In this document: positions 44,018 to 62,533 of the stretch, piece by piece
Layout of the letters: every line of letters starts with the position of its first letter
How positions within the stretch are numbered: position 1 is the first letter of the stretch
Source of the DNA: Strigamia acuminata
Lineage: Eukaryota; Arthropoda; Chilopoda; Geophilomorpha; Linotaeniidae
NCBI GenBank assembly: GCA_949358305.1
Contig: OX442315.1
Coordinates: 34,994,427 to 35,058,426 of the forward strand
Reading direction: 5' to 3'
Length of the DNA: 64,000 nucleotides
The notes under the pieces: model-generated
Databases searched by the model: none
What the model saw: the letters and a program-made list of their open reading frames with translations, nothing else
What the model was told of the DNA's origin: nothing
Made by a program: the position numbers and the translations under genes

Positions 44018-44939
44018 GTTCAATGGTTTTGTTCGAAAGTGTCTCCTTTTAAACGGGAATGCAAGTGTTTTTCAGCGGAGAAAATAAAACACAACCTTCT
44101 TCTACAAAGTAGAAATATGCACTCACTTTTATTCTATTGTCATACAAAAAGGAATTTGTTTTTAAAAAAACAACGAGCGGAAGACAAAGGGGTCCAAAAA
44201 CTCAATGTCAACTGTGGGCAATTCAGAAAGAGACCTTTACTTTTCTTCTCTTTAAAACTTTCCAGATTTTACATATTTTTCTTTTAAAATGTCTATTTCT
44301 GCTCTGAAAATTCATTTTTGCATCAAATATTAGTGCCTAAACAGAAACATTTCTGCATCTGCTCTTTAATGTAAACAATCTTTTTTTTTATACAATTTCT
44401 ATGACAATCTGCTTCTCAAGCCACATAATGAAATCTGACTGCAGAGCAAAACTTTTATGTTCACAAACGATTTGGGAAACACAAATTTAAAAAAAAATAT
44501 GTATGCATTTTAATGATTTATTCAAATTTCGTGGAAACCTAAAGAGGAAACCTAATAAAAATCAAAACATTCTGTACATAACTTTCATACAGCCAACATT
44601 GTGTCTAGAAAATCAATAATTAAAATGTGAAATTCCATATAGGCCTACACAAAATGAAAGAATTTGTTTTTTTCATTAAAAAAAATCCATTTAGTTTTCA
44701 TATAAAAAAAATTCATTTCTTTTTATAAAGAAAACCTTTTGATTTCCGTTTAAAAAAAATGTACAATTTTCAATGAACCAAAACTCGCAATTTTTTAATT
44801 TCAAAAAAGTCTTTCATCAGCAATCTGAATATTTTCATTACTCAGCAAAATAAAAAATTAAAAAAAAACTTAAAGCAGAAAACAAAAAAGTCTACACAAA
44901 CCAGACAAACTACACTCAACATGTGAAATATTAATTTTA

Positions 44940-45430
44940 CAATAAGGGGTTTCATTAAATGAGCGATTATTGTGATTAGTTGATTATTGCAATAATCATA
45001 ATCACTCAATTATTGAGGGCCCAACAAAATCTGATTATGTGATTATTGCTCCAATGGACGGAGTTGTTTAAATTGTAACCTAAATACGTTGCAATTGTTT
45101 AAAAAAAGTTCCTACAAATAATAATTGTAACTACCTAACTCGTTTCATGTGTTCAGTTTAACCTAAACTGAGCAGACTTTGTTATATTATGACCTTGTGT
45201 AGTTTAAGCGGGTCTGGCGCCGCCATGTTGGTTTCAGTTGAGCGAGCACTTATAATCGGCCCAAGTCAGCAGAAAATCATGGTTTGGGGTGATTACTTGA
45301 TTAGTTGCTTAGTTGCTTATTTGATGAAATGATTATTCTCGGGATTGGTTGAATCCAGTCACATGACGCGTCCAGTAATCGACTAATCAAAGTAATCAAC
45401 TAATCGCTCATTTAATGAAACCCCTTATTG
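44940..45430. mobile_element. 491-bp TA-flanked MITE, CAATAAGGGGTTTCATT family
   Basis: CAATAAGGGGTTTCATTAAA at the left and its complement ending CCCCTTATTG at the right form an inverted repeat of at least 33 bp (through GAGCGATTA). Both sides have TA. Inside, GATTATTG-type motifs repeat. Confidence 0.88.
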
Positions 45431-48094
45431 TAATAATCTTGTATGACTTTTGCTTTCTCTCAAATCTCTCTTCGGGCAACAAATCCAGTTATTGATGGTG
45501 CAGTTGTTCTAATGATCTCAGTTGCAGCCGAACGAGCTTTAAATCTTTTCCACAAAATTAAACACGGATTGGAAAACATAATGTCATTCGCACATGGACA
45601 TTTTAAATAAATCTGTCACCGTTCTGACAAAACGAACCGTTGTTCTTGACTCAAACTAGTATAATGTTATTATTTCACTCGTGAATATAAAAAAATAAAA
45701 AAAATATAAACATTGAACAAAATAAAATACTTTGCATATTTTATCCTAATAAATAGAATGTTTACAACACGGGTATAATGTTATCTCGAAATAATTTTTT
45801 ATTGATTCGTATCAATTGTCAAACGTTATCTGCAGAGGGCGTTTTTTGGATCCGCGTGTGTATTGTATTGATCAAACAACTGAAGCGAGATCGAGAAAAT
45901 AATCCGCTGTTTTCATAGGTCTGGTGAGTGATTTCATGCATCTATTTGCTTTAAGGTTCGAGGTGACAACACCTGTTGAATTTAATCCGACTGGAGAATA
46001 ATCTTTAGGGAATTTGCGAGTTATTTAAAAACTTTCTTCATCTTATCACATAAAAATTAAAAATTAAAAAGGAGTGAGCTTTGCTTTGATGCTGATTATG
46101 TACACGAACATTCATTCATTCATCAAAAACAAAATATCAAGTGCAAAAAGGTGTGAATGTGGAAGCATCGATATGTGGTGCATTAATATTACCCAGAATG
46201 CAGTCCAATCCCTAGCAAATGACCGCAAATTAATGAGAAACCCCGTTTCTAATTAATAACATGAAGAGAAATTAATTTCCGACATCGTGGAATAGAAATG
46301 AAGCTCGTTAATTCTAAATAAAGACCTCAGAAAACATCCCGATGCACGAATCCCGGGAATCGAGCCACAGGTGCATGAACTCCTCGGCGGAAGAAAAGAA
46401 GGCAAATACGGAAATCTAAAGGGACCGTGCAAATACAATAACACTAAAACATTTGTCCTTTGTAGTCGTCTACACTGAGTGGGCGAACAGATGTCAGGTG
46501 ATCAGGGGAGGACAGCGAGGCACTGGATGCCCACAAACGAAAAAGGAAAAAGGCCCAGTGCATCTCTGAATGTTCAAACATAGTGTTTAAACCTTAGTAG
46601 AAGCCTTCAATGTTAGTTTCATCAACATCCAAGCAATGGATTTTGGGCCCAGTGACCATTTCCTGGGATTGCAGCTCCACCTGGGGACATCATACATTCA
46701 TACGAATCGAGCTAATAAAGAGTGGAATACACCAAATAAATGCTTGCCAAATTTTAGCAGCTAATTTTAGGCAAGTTTAAATTTAGATTAACGTTTTGCA
46801 ACACACTCCGAAATGATATCACCTGCAGGAAATTTAAAAATCATTCCGTTCGCCGTTACCATGGCATTTTTATTTCAGGAATACAGTCCACGCATCGCGA
46901 AAACATCCATTTCGCCTTTTAGTAATACCCGCTTCATTCCAGAGACATTCCGGCGAAAGGATTTCCGTTTATTTCTATTGGAATGTAAAAAATAAATAGG
47001 CGCAGCTTGAATTTCCCACAAGAAAAACAATAATTTGTCAGTTTGAGATCGTTGCTAGTTGAAACCCACGAATGAAGACGTCATTTAATTTTAAACTGGA
47101 AACCGAACTATCTTTGATCTATTTCCTGTCCGTGATTACTTTTGACAAGTAATTAAAAGAAGCGGAAGTTGTCACTATTCTCCCCACAACAATGCCCCTT
47201 TGATTTGTCTTTCATTCCCACAGATTGGCATCGGGTTTTGACACATCCATTGTCAAGTTTCCTTTGTGTGTTTTGCATTTCTCTAATCTTGGCTTATTTG
47301 TTGTTCGAGCAACAGAAAATGTATTTTTTATTTTTTATTTTTTTATTTTTTTATTTCTCAGAATCGATTTCCTCGGTCACAATAAAACCCAAAATTGGTT
47401 CGAGATTATAAATTCCTGGTGTTGTGCGAGCGCCCTTGATTTGCTGTTGAAAACTTTAATTTTGATCCTATGAAAAGCTGGATCAAATTTCGGTTTCGAC
47501 ATGGGAGATTATTATTACCTTCTCAAATTATGTGCCCAGCCTTCAGGGAAATCCATAAATTTACGCTCTACTTACCAGGGTTTATCATTTTGTTATTATT
47601 AAATTTTCCCAAAACTCGCAAACAATTTTTTCGCCCCGAACAAAATGCCTTTTATTCGTACAAATTATCATAAATTATGACGTCATTACATCGAACTAGA
47701 CCCTAGAGTCTAAGACGGAGGAATAAATCTCATTTAAACTCCGCAAATAGAAAATAAATAAAATTAAAAAAAAAAAAATGATTTCCAAGAAAAGCAAATA
47801 TTTAAACTCTCGAAACTTCCTTTATCTTTTAATCTTTTAATCAAACTTTTTATTTCTCTTTCTTCGTCCTCAAGATCACATTTGACGTTAGGCGCCCTCA
47901 TTTGTCGACATCGCGCAACTCTTTATTTTTCCATGTGGCGGCGGTGAATGATTTAAACGAGCTTTTAAAGTGCGCGTATTTATCACACTTTCCATTTGGT
48001 TAATCCTTTGGCCGCCTGATGCCGTTCTGGTTAAATACGACTGTTTTTCTTTTCGCTTTCCTTCCTTTTCCTGCCTGATCTGCTCGCACGCTGC

Positions 48095-48145
48095 ATGGCT
48101 CTAACTCTGCGCTCACTTCCAAAAACTTATCGATTCTGTCAACAG
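48095..48145 (+). other. Likely septin 5' exon with an upstream ORF
   Basis: An ATG at 48095 opens 17 codons up to a strong donor (CAACAG|GTAAGT). Spliced to the next acceptor at 48316, this frame stops after 13 more codons and is out of frame with the septin, so it would be an upstream ORF of about 30 codons rather than the septin start. Confidence 0.45.
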
Positions 48146-48365
48146 GTAAGTACAAGTTTTGCACGTGATTAAAAAACTTTATCAAAAAATCAATTTCCTC
48201 TCACTTTCCCCAAACTTCTTCCACATTTTTTAACACAAACTCTTCCATCCATCGGCTATTCAAATTCCCGACCGATAAATCCTTTATTTTTACAACTTTT
48301 TTTTTAATTTTCAAGTGGAAAAATCAGAAGGAAGTGTCAAGGAAACGAGGTCTTTAACAGGAAAC

Positions 48366-49802
48366 ATGAACGATAACGTAAACGGCATGGAAGTAGCCGA
48401 GACGAAAGCGCAATTACCGCCCGCATTGGAAACCAATGGATACGTCGGTATCGATACTATTCAAGAACAAATTCGAAAACGAGTGGTCAAACAGGGATAT
48501 CAATTCAACATCCTGGTCGTTGGTGAGTGCGAATGACGTAATCCGATCGAAAAATCAGTTTTTTAAACTCTCCTTTTTATTTTTCTAATCAGGTGCGAGC
48601 GGGTTGGGAAAATCGACGTTAATCGATACGTTATTCAGGTCCGAAGTGAGTCGTAAGATCGATAATGACGAATACACGGTGCCGGTGACGACGCAAATCA
48701 CTACAGTTAGTCATGGTAAATTTTTTTTGTTTATTCCAATTTGATTCATTGTTTAATGTTTTGTTTTGTTGTGGTTCTAGTTATCGAGGAAAAGGGGATG
48801 ACGTTACGACTCGCTATCACCGATACGCCCGGTTTCGGTGATAATGTTAACAATGATAAATGGTATAACAATAGAATTGTGCGATAGTGAACTGGAAATC
48901 GGTGTTTATGTTTTCGTTTTCCAGTTGGATTCCTATCGTTGAGTACGTGGATGCGCAGTACGAGAAATATTTGATGGAAGAACAGCGCATAATTCGCAAG
49001 AAAATTATTCCAGATAGTCGAATACATTGTTGTCTTTACTTCATCGCACCTACGGGACATTCGTACGCGATTTTATACATAAATTTATACATAAATTGAA
49101 GTCGTAATTTTTGAAAAATTTAATTTAGGCTTAAGGAATTGGATTTGCAAGTGATGAAAGAGTTAGATAAATGTGTTAATTTAATACCTATAATTGCCAA
49201 AGCTGATACACTCACATTGGAGGAAAGAATTAGCTTCAAAAGAAGGGTAATTTTAATTATAAAAATTAAATTAAAATTTTATTTGTTTGGATTTTTTTTT
49301 AAAGATTAAAAAGGATTTGGCTAAGCATGGGATCGTCGTGTATTCGACACAAGATGGCGAACGGGAGTTTAACGACGCGGAACTCGATAAGAAGATTCGG
49401 GTATTCCAATGGGCGCTGATTTTATTTTATTTTATTTTATTTTTTTATTTTTTTTAAATAGGAAATGATGCCATTTGCAGTTGTTGGTAGTCGGAATCTG
49501 TACCCGTTAAATAATCGTACCGTGCTCGGTCGACGGACACAATGGGGGCTCGTCGAAGTGGAAAATCGTTCGCATTGCGAATTCGCTGATCTCAGGGATA
49601 TGCTTATCAGGTTGAAATGGAAAATCAATTTTTATTTGTATTTATTTATTTGTTTTTGATTTTGTTTGTGTTTGTTTTTATTTCTAGAACTCATATGCAC
49701 GATTTAGTCCAAGTGACTTCGTCAATTTTCTACGAAAAGTTTCGACTCGACCGACTCACACAAACCAATGGCGAAACAACGGTGGACGAAAGCAGTCTTT
49801 GA
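48366..49802 (+). CDS. Septin, SEPT9/SEPT3 group
   Basis: GTP-binding filament protein of the cytoskeleton. Eight coding exons: 48366-48522, 48593-48715, 48781-48862, 48925-49062, 49129-49246, 49305-49400, 49462-49610, 49688-49802 (325 aa). Seen: [14 protein letters not shown] entry helix, P-loop GASGLGKST (53-61), DTPGFGD (108-), [14 protein letters not shown]4 AKAD (190-193) and a septin unique element with [19 protein letters not shown] and LRDMLIRTHM. The protein ends soon after, without a coiled coil, which is typical of the SEPT3/9/12 group; GYVGID and MMPFAVVGS also point to SEPT9. The exact start is uncertain. The acceptor frame is open upstream of 48366, but no in-frame ATG is visible in the exon before, so I use the first in-frame ATG. 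An AATAAA lies at 49968. Confidence 0.93.
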
Positions 49803-57133
<7,331 letters not shown>

Positions 57134-58728
57134 TCTTTAAATATGAATGAAATAAATGGAAATAAAATAAAAGTAAACGAAATCGAGTAGGTAAACAAAA
57201 AAATACTGTAATTGTTGAAAGCAAAATACGTGCAAATAATGATAACAAAAATGATGACTACATGTGGGAAGGATGGAAATTTGGTTCGGTCACCACTGAC
57301 CGTCACGTCGTCAGTTAGGTGGTAACAGTGCCATAAGATATCACTTCCACACGAATTTTGGACGTTGATTCTCATTTTTCGTCTTGACATGTTAATTTGT
57401 ATTCATTGTGCTTCAATTATGTAAGTTGCACTGATTAAATCAGTCATAGATGAATTAATTGTCTCAGCAATTTATTTCATTTCATTAATTTTTTGGCCTA
57501 TTTAGAAAAATTTGCTTGTGATTTAAGTTTTAAGTAATTTTAGTTAAGATTTCTGGATTTTAGATCTTTTTCTAAGGTTTGGGTGACCCCTCTGCTTGAA
57601 TTTCTGAACGTTTCCTGACAACCACTTAGTTTTATTACGTAAAATAGCAACAATAGGGGGAATGGTGTGGATGGTACGGCGGAAATTTGCATTGCATCGC
57701 TGTCCAAGACATTGGCGCCAAAACAAACTCTACCACTACAGTATCTTGATGCTAAATTCATAAGCAATGTTTTTATTCAGCAATGTTAAGCTCAATATTT
57801 GGATGAATAAAGTTTAAATAAAGTAAATAACAACAATAAACTCATTAAAAATAGTAATTTGCAACGTCGTACCGAAATATTGTTGCTTTATTTGCTTGGT
57901 GGGCAACAAGTTTGGCAATTAATATTAAATGTAGAATGATGTGCAGTTTGAATTTGGCACCAAGATTGCGGGCACTAACTGTATGTGTGCTCAGTCTGCT
58001 CACGAGTCACGATAGCGAGTCAAAAAGTCGATTTTGTTGTATGGTAACTGATAGATTACTAATAATCAAATAAATTAGGTACCAAATAAACAGATAGGGT
58101 ACAGTATGATACACCAACTGATTTAGCACCATTTTATTGTTGCTGATAAGATGAGACAAATAAGTCTGGAAATTGTGAGATAGAACATTGGCCTATGAGA
58201 GCATGAAACTTTATTCGGAACAATTACAGTTTACCGGCCATCTTTCAGATCATCTCCAAAATTTGGATTTAGGGGGAGTGAAGGGTGGGGAATCGAATGG
58301 CGTTGACGGTTTTGGAGAGCAAACGAAAACGGAAGCGGAAATCAGGAGATTAACGACCAGTTATACTACAAACTCAACAGTTAGTTTTATTTGTATTTGA
58401 AATAAAAGTTAAGAGCAAAAAAATTATCCATCCAGTCAAAATACTCCGGATATGAAATCAGCTTATAAGCAATTGTTTTCTTCACACGGCATTAGGCATT
58501 AGGCAATCGCATTAGCAACTGTCAATGAGTATGTTTCCTCATTCATGACAGAATGAGTGCAGCCTAAATTAGTTTGATTAATGAATGTGTGCTTTGAATA
58601 GACCTTTGCTTATCTAATGATTTTATGTAATGATTGTTTATGCAACTGTGATTTTAAGACAGATGAAAGAGAAAACAAACCATCAGTTGCTTCTGGATTC
58701 GTGGGCTCGGCCAATGCATAAGTGCAGA
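57134..58728. other. FOXK to hyaluronidase gap
   Basis: Contains the FOXK poly(A) signal and one short unexplained open frame (58203-58400). The rest, including 57160-58200, shows no gene. Confidence 0.6.
58203..58400 (+). CDS. Hypothetical 65-aa open frame
   Basis: Starts ATG AAA CTT with LYSEQLQFTGHLSDHLQNLD, then GGVKGGESNGVDGFGEQ and KTEAEIRRLTTSY. The composition looks protein-like and the local GC is raised, but I recognise no family and see no flanking splice partners. It could be one exon of an unrecognised gene or chance. Confidence 0.25.
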   Translation: MKLYSEQLQFTGHLSDHLQNLDLGGVKGGESNGVDGFGEQTKTEAEIRRLTTSYTTNSTVSFICI

Positions 58729-60691
58729 ATGAACTTGAATTTGTATTCAACGTTTTTATGGATATTTTGTTTATCTCTAAGTGGACTCCAACGAGGTTAC
58801 GCAGCGATGACCCCGTTTGACTTTGTGGTTGTGTGGAATGTTCCAATTCACAAGTGCACTCGTCTCAATATTTCTTTCGACTTGTGGAAATATAATATTG
58901 TTTATAATGAAAACGGGTCGTTTGTTGGCGAAAATATGACGATATTCTACCAAATTGGACAGTTTCCGCACTTTTCAAACGTGGGAACACCAATAAATGG
59001 AGGAATTCCACAGGTCTGTTTCGGCTTTTTGAGACAATTTTAAAGGGAAAGTCCATCGTAAAAAACGTAAGATGTTACCGGTATTTCTATTTATTGTACT
59101 AAATGAATGAAAATCTATGGTTTTCTATGGTTTTTCGGTTTTTAAAATGAAAACCTCAGGGTTTTTCGGTTTTTCATTAAAAAATGGCAATCCCAAATTC
59201 TAACATTTTGCTGGGTGCACTTTCCCTTTAGTAAATGATGAAGTTCTTTCAAAGTTTCTCTTTTTGCTTTACATTAATGTTTGCACAAAAATTCAACTAT
59301 TTAACACACACAAAAACGAAATATTGTTGTTTTCTATTTTTTATGGTTTATAGAAACACCAAAAACCATATAACATGAATACAGAAACTTTGAACGAACC
59401 TAATGAAAGCGGATGAAAAGATCTTGATATGAAACGTTGTAATGATTCCTAGCTCGGAGAATTCAGCAATCACAGAACTCAAGTTACACAAGATATTACT
59501 AAGACCATACCAAATCATGACTTTGAAGGTTATTACCATAAATATATTTATTGCATCAGCAAGAAGTAAACCGTTTAGTTTGAAATTAGGTTTTGCTGTG
59601 CTAGATTGGGAAGAATGGCGACCTAGTTGGTACACAAACTGGGGCGTGTTTAATGTCTACAGAGAAGAATCGAGGAAGTTAATCAGACATGAAGAACCTT
59701 TCTTGTTGTATCTTGAAGTCGAAGAAAGAGCCCGAGATGAATTCGAAAACGCAGCAAGGTTAATAAATAATTAATAAGAGCAAAATACGATTACGCCGTT
59801 ATTCAGTTTGCGTTAATTAATTATAATTTGTTTAATTTTAGAATTTACATGCAGTCTACATTGATGATAAGTCGATTTCTCCGACCACAGGGACTTTGGG
59901 GATATTACGGTTTTCCAGACTGTTACAATTACGAACCATTGCAGAAATATTGTTCCAATGAAATACAGAAAACTAATGACGAGTAAATATTATTTTCATG
60001 ATAAGACAGTTTGTGTCTCTCCCTCCCCCTGTTCCAGAAATATGAATATGATCCTTGTGTTGACCTTTGAGCGGGTACAGACTACAGAGCACTATGTATG
60101 CACTTGATCTTGACATTATTCTAAGATTTTCAGACGTATCGCACAATTCTGACTTCTCTTCTTTTATTTTACAGATTATCGTGGCTGTACAGTTCGAGTT
60201 CAGCATTGTACCCGAGTATATACATTGGTGAAAATGGTTTTTCGGTTGTAGAGAATTCAGTGTATGTGTATGGAAAGCTGAATGAAGCTAAGCGAATTGG
60301 GCAAATGCTGCCTATATATCCTTACTCGAGCATACATTATCGGGATAGTGCAGCATTTATGAGTGTGGTAAATGAAATTGAATGAAAAACGGAGAAAACA
60401 TTGTGTTATTGTATTTTTCTTTTAAACTAGGAGGATTTATTGATTACGGTTGGACAAGTAGCTGCACTGAAGTTTCCAGGTGTTATAATGTGGGGCGGAT
60501 ATGCTAATTTTAATTCTGAAGAAAAGTGTCGAACTTTTAGTAATTACGTGCATTCGATTTTCGGGCCAACTCTGAATAACATAAGGAAATCACTGGAGAA
60601 CACTACCCACGAGTTGCAGTTTGATGACGGTTTAGACGAAGAATTATGGGCGCAAAAAATTATTCAGTATTATGAGGATGACGGATATTGA
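58729..60691 (+). CDS. Hyaluronidase (GH56), secreted, without EGF-like tail
   Basis: GH56 enzymes hydrolyse hyaluronan or chondroitin. Six exons: 58729-59013, 59453-59528, 59590-59758, 59842-59982, 60175-60367, 60431-60691 (374 aa). The N-terminus is a signal peptide (LNLYSTFLWIFCLSLSGL). Then PFDFVVVWNVPIHKC, MTIFYQIGQFPHF, GGIPQ, the catalytic LDWEEWRPSW (D126 and E128 are the family's acid pair), RPQGLWGYYGFPDCYNY, NDELSWLYSSSSALYPSIY and PGVIMWGGYANF. Exon 2 is only 76 bp; it was placed because it restores the conserved DI-x-IP-x-DFEG segment. An alternative ATG at 58714 would add five residues. The chain stops soon after the barrel, with no Cys-rich EGF-like domain as in vertebrate HYAL, more like the short insect venom enzymes. 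Substrate is not predictable. Confidence 0.92.
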
Positions 60692-60919
60692 GTTGCTATT
60701 GAGGTTTTATTTATTGATGATGCTCTTAATGGGCGTTTAATTCTTGGCATTTCATGACATGCATCAGCAAATTGATGTTCTCTATTTTTCATATTGCCAT
60801 TACTGTTATCTTAGTTCGAAAATGTAATGTTTTTTCTTTATAACAGCTGGGGAATTTCAGAAATGACTCTGGTGTACTCTGTGAAACTTCTTAGTATTAA
60901 AAGCACTTTAGTAAAAAAA

Positions 60920-61020
60920 TCCAGTCGAAAAAAATCCATTCGATCGAAAATAGTACTGGTCGAAAGGAATCCATTCGATCGAAAATAGTACTGGTCGAAA
61001 GGAATCCATTAGAAAAAATT
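60920..61020. repeat. 35-bp tandem repeat
   Basis: Nearly three units of CCATTCGATCGAAAATAGTA plus CTGGTCGAAAGGAAT; GTCGAAA recurs within the unit. Confidence 0.9.
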
Positions 61021-61549
61021 CCACCGTCGCAGGATGACACCGGGCCCGCATTGAAAAAAAAATATATGAGATATTTTGTTTTTTTCAATCCCGGACGGGA
61101 TTGAAAAAAAATGTTGATTTTAACTGTTTTCGAGGGTGACACCATCGATATCCGTCCTGGGTGTCACCCATGCTAGCTACGCCACTGACCGGATTCGATG
61201 CCGGTTCTGTCATTCCCATAGAATAACATGGGAATGACGTCACACGTATCAACACGAAACGACAGAAACGAGTCGTTTTAGACTTTTTGAATGCAGCTAG
61301 TATATCTACAGAGTAATTATATAACATCAACAAATAAATGATGTTATTAATGGCTTGTCTAATATCTTATATCTAAACAGTACTTTAAAGAAAAGTTTTG
61401 CCAGGGAGCACCCTCTAATATGAGGTTTTGGCCCCTGGCATCCCCTGGAATAACTGTCATAACTACAGGTCAGCACCGGGCTGAAGTTGGCACCACATTC
61501 ACATTCGCCCAATTACAGATAGAACAAATCCCAATTATTTTTTTTACCA

Positions 61550-62110
61550 CAGATTTCAATGGTTTTTACACCAAAAGATAGAGGACTTTCTCCTTAACAA
61601 ACCGTGAAAAGCACAAATCTTCACTCCTCTTAGTATTCAAGCAGCAAGCATTTGAATATGGGCACAAAAAAAACTTGTACTAAATTTCCGAATCTGATGC
61701 CACAACTTCAAACCCCAATATCTCAACAACCTGACTATGGATTTTTTCTTTCAAGAACCAAACGATAGAGGACCTTCTCCTCTACAAACCCTGAAAGGCA
61801 CAACACTCTATCCCTCTTAGTTTTCGAGCGGTGGTCACTTAAACATTGCGCAGAAAAAACTTTGAACAAATTTCCGAATCTGGTGCCAAAACTTCAAACC
61901 CCAATATCTCAACAACCTGACAACAGATTTTTTTCTGTTAAAAACCAAACGATAGAGGACCTTCTCCTCTACAAACCCTGAAAAGGACAACACTCTAGCC
62001 CTCTTGCTTTTCGAGCGGCGACCATTTGAATGTGGTGCAACTGAAATTGCAAAACCCTGAATCTGGTGCTACAGTTTCAAAATACAATTATCTCAGCAAG
62101 TTGACCATGG
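61550..62110. repeat. Three tandem units of about 186 bp
   Basis: Each contains ACCAAACGATAGAGGACCTT, CTCCTCTACAAACCCTGAAA, TTTCCGAATCTGGTGCCA and CAATATCTCAACAACCTGAC, with clear divergence between units. No coding frame is shared. Confidence 0.9.
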
Positions 62111-62533
62111 AGCGAGTTCATTTAATATTAATTAAAATTACATGATTTATGATAAAATTTTCTGGAATAATATCTTCTTTAAATTCTTTTAATTCAGGAT
62201 CCATGCCATCACACAAAAACCATACCCCTTCTATTTTGACAATGGCTACTAAAGTGATTACGATTTGGTTGATTGAATATTATTACCAGGATTTTGTAAT
62301 TAGCATTGCCAATTTGATATGCAGATGTTATATCACTTATTTTTGTACTAAATGCCAAGTATCAAAATATTATAACTGATGGGGTTGTTCTGAAGGTGCG
62401 CAGCATTGCCAGGGTTCTTGTGTTCTGGCATCTTTGGTTTTAGCCTTTTTTATTTTGGATGCTGTGATTGAACGTTTTTGTTGGGCTCCCCGAAGGCTCC
62501 CAGAGGGCTCCCCGAGGGCTACCCAAGGACTCG

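Larger units (their letters stand above)
37598..48365. other. Gap between RASD and septin
   Basis: Contains the RASD 3' UTR, a MULE-like element, three TIR elements and one orphan exon-like stretch, listed separately. 37600-39350, 39420-40270, 41360-42960, 44020-44940 and 45430-48090 show no recognised gene. A good donor (CTG|GTGAGT) near 45920 could end a noncoding septin 5' exon; this is inference. Confidence 0.6.
60692..62500. other. Hyaluronidase 3' flank and repeats
   Basis: No gene. Holds a 35-bp repeat, a palindrome-like CATTCCCATAGAATAACATGG region near 61213, three units of about 186 bp and, from 62330, the leading edge of the duplicated block described separately. Confidence 0.65.

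Noticed and set aside
43712-44052. Frames rich in Lys or Phe
   Set aside because: They come from poly-A, poly-T and poly-G runs inside a hAT-type element.
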